Assembly: GCA_037127315.1 (NCBI GenBank)
Contig: JBBBDQ010001454.1
Location: 238,501 to 302,500, forward strand
Reading direction: 5' to 3'
Origin: Ascarosepion bandense
Lineage: Eukaryota > Mollusca > Cephalopoda > Sepiida > Sepiidae
Length of the DNA stretch: 64,000 bases
Shown here: positions 41,601-51,400 of the stretch, in pieces
Layout of the letters: each line of letters begins with the position of its first letter
Numbering within the stretch: the stretch's first letter is position 1
Made by a program: the position numbers and the translations under genes
Notes under the pieces: generated by a model
The model's input: only the letters and a program-made list of their open reading frames with translations
The model's database searches: none
Told to the model about the DNA's origin: nothing

Positions 41601-44600
41601 CTCCAAAACAAAACTGTCCTTTTTTAAATGGTCTTAGAGAACTTGGTCTTTCATCAGCATTGTTGATACTAACCTTTAGAACAGTGACTCATTGCACCTT
41701 CTTAGGTTAATAGTAGAAAGAAACTCGTGGAGAGCGTGGCAGCAGAGAGTCCTCAGAAGAGAAGCCCCCGTCAAGCAAGTGTTTCGGCCCTTATCTCCTG
41801 ACACTCTAGGGGGGTTGGGCCACACCCGGTTCATGACTCCGGATGTCCCTCTGCTGCCCTTTTTTTTTTCGGGATGAGCCACAGATAGGATCCGTGACCT
41901 TCTGGATATGCTCATTTTCACTCAAAGACCCCCGCACTAACCACTTAGCCAAAGGTACACCTGATATTTGTAGGAAAATTAAGCCTTATGAAGTTCACTT
42001 TTATTCCTGCTTGAACACCTCTCTGCCGCTTCCGATACTAACCTTTAGAACAGTGACTCATTGCAATTCTTAGGTTAATATTTTCTACTGATATGAAGTG
42101 GAAACATTATATTGAATCAATTGCTAGGTCTGCTGCTATATCTGGTCTGGTGCTCCTGGTATGTATTTAGAGATTCTTGATAAATTCCTAAGAAGAATGT
42201 GCAATGTTATTGGTCATAACATGTCAGTTCAGTAACTGTCCCACTGCCATAATGTAGCTTCTCTGTGTCTTTTCTATAACTGTCTATAAATAAATACCTT
42301 AACTTTACAAATTTAAGTGCATTACTAGATTGACACCCTATGTGTGGATGGTGGATGTGCTTGTGGTGCAGTGGATATCAGCTTGGAACAAGAAATCGTA
42401 GAGCCATGTTTGAATTCCAGTTGAATTCATTTTATTCACTTCGGCACATATATCCTTGGTATGAATCCATTTCTTCTTTTTCCAGCTTTGGGTTAAATAG
42501 GATAGATTGGGTTCTATAGCTTTGGTGGCAACGATTCTATTGCAGAAAGTAATGGCAACCTACTGCGGAAAAACCTTTTGCTCAGTCAGTTGTATCTCTT
42601 TGGAGACATGATCACGCAAGTGTGTAACTGGTATGGCATGACTGATTGACTGACAGCTAGGTCTCATCATTTTACAGTTGAAATGGCATGATGTAACCAT
42701 AATTTTTGTAAGTTTCTTTTCTCACACATCTCACTTGTAGAACTCTCTTCTGGCTTCTTGCTTTTCAGTCAATTTTGATTTTCAAAAATTTAAATGCAAT
42801 GTCAATCAGTATCTTCTGTCTTAATCCTTGTTCATTTATTGTTCCCTTTCTTTAATGTTTTTTTCTTTTTCTCATATTCTTTCACACTCACTAACCCACT
42901 TGTGTCTTAGTGACTTTACTGCCTTGCTCAAGATGAAATGTTTAAAAAAATGAGTGTTTTAAGAAAGTTCTATTTTTAAATAGCAAAAAGATTTTTCAAA
43001 CTTTACAATAGAGGAAATCTTTTTTATGAACTACTTGTTGCTACTAGTTATTATTTCATGAAAAAGCAGTGTACTAACAATGTGTAACTGAGTTACAAAT
43101 ATGTTAAGCCTAATATACTCAGTCTGTTTAGGGTATATCAGGCACATGCATCACAGACAAATGTGTGCAAAATGGTGACAAGTTTTGATAAAAGCAGTGC
43201 ATAACTTTGTGAATGGGACCCAGTTATAAATACCTTCAGGTTGGGTAACCCAGTTACTGTCCTATCCTTTAAATTTAAAAATAACAACCCACCAGACGCA
43301 TGATCATAATGTTTTCTACTCATGAATAGAGATATACAGTGTGTCAGCCCCTAGAGGTCATGCCTAACTGGTTAAGGTATAATCACCAATCTAAATTCAC
43401 AAAGACAAAACATGTGCATGTTAACACTTCTAATCATATAAGATTAGAAACTGTAACAGCTATTTATATCAGCATATTTTTATTATAACAAAAACATCAT
43501 GTTCACCATGATCTCATAAGATTAGCGACTTTTGTATAAAGACTTGTATGTTTTGAATTTTTTTTTTTTCATACTCGTATGCAATATTTGGATGTGCGTT
43601 GTGGTACAGTGGATATCTGCTCGGAACGAGAAACCGGGGAGCCGAGTTCGAATTCCAGTTGAATCCATTGTATTCACTTACGCGCAAATACCCTTGGGAA
43701 AGGTATTAATCCGTCTATTCCTTCCAGTTATGGGTTAAATAGCAGGACAGATTGGGTTCTATAGCCTTGGTCGGCAACCAGTCTACCGCAGAAAGCAATG
43801 GCAACCTACTGCGGGATAATCTTCTGCCCAGTCAGTCATGTCTCTTTCAAGACATGATCGCTCAAAGCGTGTATCACGTATGGCACTTAACTGACTGATG
43901 CAATATTTAAGCATAAATTAAAGAAATACTGATAAAATACTCTTTTCTTTTTTCTTTGTGATCAAATGAAAACCGGTGTTTCAATGTGCTATGGCCGTTA
44001 GCCACTCTTCTCTAAGTGCTGCAATAATAATCATAAAAGAAATCACTAACCTTATATACTGCAAAATGAATGGGTTTAGGAGAGATTGCATCTCAAGTTG
44101 CAGTTATGAGCAGATGATGCATTAATTATACTGGACGTATATTATTATATTGTAAACCCTGAAGAGATTCTGACATTTTGTTAGATAATGCTAAGTGGCT
44201 GAATATGCAGCATAACTGAACAGTTTTAATCTGGTTATCTGATGTTGATTCTGTTTTATATAAAACTTGTGAAAGGTCTTTGATCAAAGATTACTAATTA
44301 AAGATAAATTGCATTAAATAATAGTTAAACTTTCTCATATGACGAGTCACAATTTATAAATTTGGTTTTACTAGGTGATTTAGCATTCAGTTAAATACCA
44401 TACATGATACATGCTTAGGTGGTCATGTCTAGAAAATAGACATGACTGATTGGGCAGAAGATTTTCTCACAGTAGGTTGCCATTACATTTGATGGTAGAC
44501 AGGTTGCCATCTAAGGCTACAGAACCCAATCTGTCCTATTTAACCCATAGCTAGCGGGAAAAAGAGATGGATTAATACCTTTCCCAAGGGTATTTGTATA

Positions 44601-47600
44601 TATATATATATATATATATGTGAATGCAATGAATTCAACTGTAATTCATACTTAGCTCTCCAGTTTTTTGTTCAGCGCCAATATCCACTGCACCACATTT
44701 AGCATTACCTAGGATAAAATGTTTTTTGTAACAATCACTTCAAAAGGACTTTTGTTGTATTATAAACATATAATCACCCTCTTTCTCTTGCACACTCTCT
44801 CTCTTTTTCACTATATCTCAATTTATGTCTCTCTCTACATATATATATATCAGAATAAGTACAAACTAATGGGTTTTCAGTCCAGTTTGTAGTGGTTTAT
44901 TTTAATAAAGAGTACTTGATACTTAGTAGAGCATTATTATATATGTTAATATTTTTATATGTTTATAATAAAAACATAGTTTACTGCAACACAAGAGCCG
45001 TTGTGTTTTCGAATTATCTTATTAGCACACTGTCAGGCAGTGAAATATTTTTTCTGTTAGAAATCATTATATTTAATCGTATCACCCCAAGCAAGGTGGT
45101 AATGCCACTGATGTGCAGGGGGCTACATAAGTGTAAAAAGATTAAGTAGAAGAGAGTGAAGAGTAAGACAAATCAGTTAGAAAAGAGCAAGAGAAGGATG
45201 GGAATACAGGTGTGATGACAGTTGCAAAGGTGGAGAGAAAGAAAAGGATATACGAGGTGGTGAAAGAACTAGGGTCAAGTGGTTAATAGATGAGTATTGA
45301 CATTGCATTTAAATTCCTGGAGGTTGTAGCCGTCAGGAAAGCAAGAATATGGAAGTGAGTTCCACAGGTGGGAAGTGCGAGAGAAGAAGCTGCAGGAGTA
45401 GAATTGTCGTCTGCATTTGGGTAATCTAACTGTGAATGGGTGAGACCCAGTTGCCAGTCTGGTTGCACGAGTAAACACCTGTTGCGGAGGCACCAGTGAC
45501 TTAAGTTTGTTGGAGCAGAAGCCATGAAAGTATTTATAGAACAGACAAAGGGAGGCCACATCTCGTCGGTGGGGAAGTGGCTGTAGTCGAGCCGCTATCA
45601 CATGACTGATTCTCCTTTGGAGCCTGTCGAGAACACTGAGATGAACAGCAGGCGCCTGACCATATGTGGCAGCAGTATTCCATGCACGGACGAATGGTTG
45701 ATTTGTATATATGCAGGATGGATTCAGTGACCCAACCTTCTTAGTAGTGGATTTAGCTATGGACTCAATGTAGTGGTTCCACTTGAAATTGGAAGAGAGG
45801 GTAAGGCCGAGGAGGCGCAGTGTATTGCTCTCAGGGAGACTTGTTTGGTTCATGCTTATGGGAGGCAGGATAGGTTGCCTGTGATGATTGGCAGACAACA
45901 GCTTGGTCTTAGTCGCATTGAAATTGACAAGCCACTTCTTGCCCCAATTCACCACAGAGTGTAGATCCCGTTCAAGGTCAGCAGCAAGTTTGTTCATCAC
46001 GACGGGTTTCTTACTGACACGGGAGTAAATTGTGGTGTCATCTGCGTAGATGCCTACTTGGCTCTTGATCTAATCTGGGAATTCATTTATGAAAATAAGG
46101 AAGAGTGTTGGGCCCAAGATAGAGCCCTGAGGGACACCAGCGTTTGTGCTGTAGGATGTAGAGGCATGCCCATTCAGGACGACCTTCATTTTGCGGTTAT
46201 TTAAAAAAGATTGGATTAGATCAAGCAAGTGTCCGGTAACACTGTAACCCCATAGCTTGCATAGAAGGCCAGAGTGCCAAACGCTGTCAAAAGCCTTGGA
46301 GATGTCCAGAGCAACAGCATGAGCCTCACCTGACTCATCAAGGGCCTGGAGCATGTACTCCATAATGGTTGTTAGCATGTCGATCGTGGACCTGGCAAAG
46401 CGGAAGTCATACTGCCTTTCAGAGTAGAGTTTGTGGGCAGTAAGATGGTGAACTATTTCAGCATTAATTATGGCCTAAAACACTTTCCCGAAAATTGGTA
46501 GAAGGCTGATAGGGCAATAATTGGATGTGTTCAAGGGTTCACCACAGTTCTTAAATACAGGAATGACTGAAGAGAACTTCCAACATGCAGGAAAACAGGA
46601 AGTAGAAAAGCAGTAATTATACAGTTTAGAGAGGACAGGGGAGAGTTCAGGAGCACATTTCTTCAGGACTATTACTGGGATTCCATCACCACTGCTTGCC
46701 TTATGGGGGTCAAGTTTTGAAATTACTCGGGATACTACTGTCGGGGTAATATATATGTCATACAGTTTAGCCTTAGTTCTAATAGGGAAGTCGGGTGAAG
46801 GTACTCCAGACGAGTCAAATGTGGAGTTGGATGAGAATCTGCGAGCAAAGCACTCAGCTTTGTCCGCAGATGACGTGAGAACCTCAAATTCATTGATTAA
46901 AGGAGGGATTGAGGATTTGCTATTGTTCAGCACTCGTTTGCATAACCGCCAGTAGTCCTTGGAGTTGAATTTGCGGTCAGCTATGCGCTGTCTCATTCTC
47001 TCAGCAAACAACTGCTTGGCGTCATTCAGGATTTTCTTGCACTCATTACGAGCAGACGTGACTAGGCACCTATTGTGATCAGATGACTGTCTCCGGAGTA
47101 GTCGGAAGTAGTGGTTCCTGTGGGTAATGGCAGCTGAACAGGCAGGAGAGAACCAAGGAGAGGAATGAGGTTTTTAGACAATACTTCCTGGTAGGTATGA
47201 AGGCATCAATGCCAGCTTTCACCCATGACGAAACCTCAGTGGCACAGTCATCAACTGGGAGATCGAACACTTTTCCCCAAGGGACGTCGCATAGGAAATC
47301 GTGAAAGGTGTCCCAGTCAGCTTTTTGGTAGCAGTAGGAGGTCCTATAGGTAGGAGGCTCCTGGTGGGAGTGAGAGTGAGAGTGGAAAGAAATATTGAGA
47401 GAGACAACAGCATGGTCAGAGTTGCCGAGAGGGCAAAGCTGCGAGACTTGACAGGAGTCAGGTGCAGAGGTAAAGCATATATCTAATAGAGAGGAGTGAC
47501 CAGAGAGAGTACTTGGAAAGCGTGTGGGGAAGTCCACCACTTGCGTAAAGGATTGGGAAATAGCAAAGTTCATGGTGTGGATGCCCACTGAATCAGTAAC

Positions 47601-48409
47601 AGTCTTTAAGCCACTCAGAATGGTGGGCGTTAAGATCTCTGAATACAAATATGTGAGCTAATGGGTGGTAGGAAATAGCCTTATCTATGTTGTCAGAAAT
47701 GCTATTTAGAAGAGAGCAGTCAGGGGAGGAGGGAGAATGGTAAAGAAAGAAAAGGTAGCTAACCGAACTGACAGACGGAGACATACATATTGGTGGTAAG
47801 GAGATTCGAGTGATGTCACCCTAGCTATAGGGAGGTATTCATTAACATAGACCCCCCCCCCCCCAGCATGTGGACAGTGGAATCCTTCCTTAAGAGGGGG
47901 AGATAACCAGGGATGGAGAAGTCAGAGGAGGGAATTGATGAGTTAAAGAAATTTAAAGGATGGAATTGATGAGTTATATAGAAACTTAAAACCAACACAA
48001 TTGTTACTATATCCAGACAATTAAGGAATGGGGATTTTCAAAGAGATCGTCACAATGAACCAATAGAAATTCAGGTCATGGTAGATAGGAGGATTTTGAT
48101 TGTCTGATTTTTCAAGTCATTTCAATTCTTTACCCACCCCTCACACTTACAATCAAATTTCTCCTATCCATCATGACCTGGCTTTCTGTTGGTTTGAGAC
48201 AAACCCTCCAATAATCCCCCTTCCCTTATTTGTTTGGATATAGTAACAATTGCATTGTTTTTGAGTTTCTATCTATAATGATTCCTGAAAGAAAAAAATA
48301 TTTCACTGCCTGACAAAGTGCTAATAAGATAGTACCGAAACACACCGGCTCGTTTTGCAATCAACTATGTTTTTATTATAAACTTATAATAAAAATATTA
48401 CCACACACA

Positions 48410-48455
<46 letters not shown>

Positions 48456-51400
48456 GGCCTAAAAGTCATGAAGGAGTTTCAATATTTAATCTTGTTTATT
48501 TTTTTGTTTACTAATTGTGATATTTTAGTAAGTTGTAAAAAAAGTATTTACCCCTAGCTGTGAAAGATGACACCTTTTAAATGGTGTCCAATTCACATAA
48601 ATGTGCTCTTTTTTAAAGTGTTTTTCATAACAGCTCTTAATATTTGTGACTTCAGTTTCTGTTATGTTATTTTTAAGATTTGCAATTGTTTGAGGCTTGT
48701 TGACATAAACGCTTTCCTTAAGATAGTTCCATAGAAAAAAAATCTGGAGTTCTCAGATCTGGAGAATGAGATAGCCAATTTATCTTTGAAAATTGAGAAA
48801 TTAATTTTTGCATCAAACATTTCACAATGTGAATTTGCTGTTCAGTAGTGTATTTTTTCATGTTTAAATTTCAGGGTCTTCTTTATATAGGTCTGAAATA
48901 AAGGAAAAATTAAATGACTACTAAAAAAGTTATTAAATATTGAAATTTAGTGAGCCCCCCCCCCCCCATATATATATATATATATAGCTAGGATAGAGTT
49001 TCATGCCTTGCATGACACCCTTCCTAGAGATGGTTTCTTGCTAAAAACATTTGATGTGAGTTGTGTCAAGAAGAGCACCTTGCTTTGTTAAACCTTTCCT
49101 TAAATCATGAAGACAAATCCTTTGTCAGTCAGGGCTCACCTTGCTTTTTGTGAGATCAATCCTATTTCTGCTTCAACAAAAAGACATAGCTGTGTATGCA
49201 TGTATCTGCCCACTTTGCTAGCATCAATCTTCACATGCAACTGGGCTACCAGACTTGAAATTATCGAGGGTTTGAACCTTGCCATCCAGCCAAAGCAATT
49301 TACCATACATATGTTACATCTTGTAAAAAGGCATTACTAATAATTTACTATTGTGTAGAACCAGTTGATTACTCTGCAAATTGTTCACTTAGCTTTTTTA
49401 TTTTTACAGGAAACCATCTAATCAATCAATTTTGTGTCCTTATTAAATAACGTGCTAATAATTGTGGTGATGCTGTTTTTAGTATTTGACAATATTTTCC
49501 ACATTCAAATCAATTTTGTCACTAGTATTAATCTTTAAGGCTCAAATCAAATTATATTATCTTTTGGTTCACTGAGCTGAATAAATTTCTCAACCCTTTC
49601 TCTCAGCTTTGGAATTATTCCAATATTAACAGAATATGTCTATCAAAAAAAGAAAAAAGTTTTCAAGTGATGAACTGATTCATAAAATTTCATCAGCCTT
49701 TTGTGCTTCATGGTTATATGCTTTGCACCAACAGACAATAAATGAAATTGAAGATTAACTGGTTGTCAGGGATAGAATACTCCTTGACCGACTGATCTGA
49801 AACTGGAGAAGGAAACTTATTTAGTCATTCTAGTCAAGATCAGTGGCAGCCATGTAGAAATTTGTTTAGGTACTTATTTGCTTCAAAAATCTTTCCTGTC
49901 TGATTATGCTTGACTTCTCAATGCAAGTGTAAAATTGATTATATTTGGTGCTATGCGGGGGAGGGGGCATTCTGTAATCTTTGTAAAGAACTTGTTAGAA
50001 ATATAGCAATTGTTACTTTGTGTTATTTATTAGAGGAATGCATTAAGAATTATTACAGTATAATTACTAAAAACTCATTAAAATACATTATAAATTAGTG
50101 TTTGTAAATTGCAGCTTGTCAGTTATAAATTTATTATATGAGGCAATAGATGGGACCCTTTGGGAGCCATCAGTGTTTGTGCTAGCACAAAGTTACAAGT
50201 CATAATGACTGAGGGTTTAAGTGTCCTGGCTATATTCAGCCTATTTATGTTAAATAACATGCTTTCCATCAGAAACTGTAACTAAGATCTGCTCAGCATA
50301 ATTGCAGTATAAACCACAGGTGGGTTCTGTGGGTGTTGAACAAACACAAATGTGTCTGAGCAGGCATCTGCAATGGGAATTTGCTAGCTACCCTAGTAGA
50401 CAAGCATCTTTGGATATGAGTAGCCAGCCATACATAGGAGATAAATTGAACATATAGAATAGTTTTGTACAGCACTGCAAATTGCTACAAAACCAAAAGA
50501 ATAGCTTCAAATCTTGAATCACTTAAATAACCTTATCATATTGAGACTTTCATATGGATGACACGCATGACACCAAACCCATTTGTGGGGTGGTAGGATC
50601 TGTTAGAGGTTCCAGCTATGGGCAAAGAGTGAACCCCCAAACTGGGGTCTAAACATGAAAATAAAAAACACAAAAAAAATTACCAGCAATATATTTTTGG
50701 AAAAAATATAGCAATGCTCACAAAATAAAATTCTGGCATTAAATGACTCCTAAGGAGTTGATATACCATTAAAAAAACTAAATCAAACCCATTAATAAGT
50801 ATCTAAACTGTCAGCTGTATACAGCTGCTTTCTAAGTTGAATGGCTAAAAAATGTCTTTGAGTGAGTAAAGCTTGTGGATTTTGTTGAAGACCATCCTTC
50901 TTTGAATCTTGTGAGATGGCACGACAAAATCTCTAAGAACTGTATCATATAACAGAAACCATTATCACTTGAAGACTTTCAGTAGCAGCAACAGATCAAG
51001 ATATTGACATTCCGCACTAACTCAAACTAAAAGCAAGCAAGCAAAAATAAAACCTCCATCAATTATGGAAAATAATTACTGAACTTGGGAAACCTATTTT
51101 CCTGAAAATTTATTTTAAGAGAAAGATTCTATAAATTTCAGCTGATAGCAGCACTGGCCGCTCAGTTGACAAATACTGAATGTTTCCTTATAAGAAAACA
51201 ACTAATATTACCATTACAATTATTGATTTATTTAAGTATAATGTATATAATGGTTTTAGATAATATTTATGATAATGCTTAATATATATAAACATTTTTT
51301 GAATTATAAACAGTTTTAGACATTTTTTAAAGGTCTTCATTTATGTGCTATGTCTTCAGTACATGGGTGATCATGGCTCTCCACAACTTCCTTCCCTTTG

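Larger units (their letters stand above)
41560..42955 (+). mobile_element. LINE fragment, plus strand, broken by two SINEs
   Basis: RT C-terminal part ([16 protein letters not shown] at 41562-41615; [12 protein letters not shown] at 42090) through SLCLFYN and [15 protein letters not shown] (42790) to the 3' tail CCTTGCTCAAGATGAAATG at 42930. Interrupted at 41713-42033 and at ~42340-42655. Confidence 0.8.

Noticed and set aside
43590..43680. Candidate tRNA gene (good A and B boxes)
   Set aside because: No acceptor-stem pairing is seen and the unit continues into a repeated 300-bp body; it is a SINE head, as are the similar boxes at 1551, 17535, 29032, 36810 and 42350.
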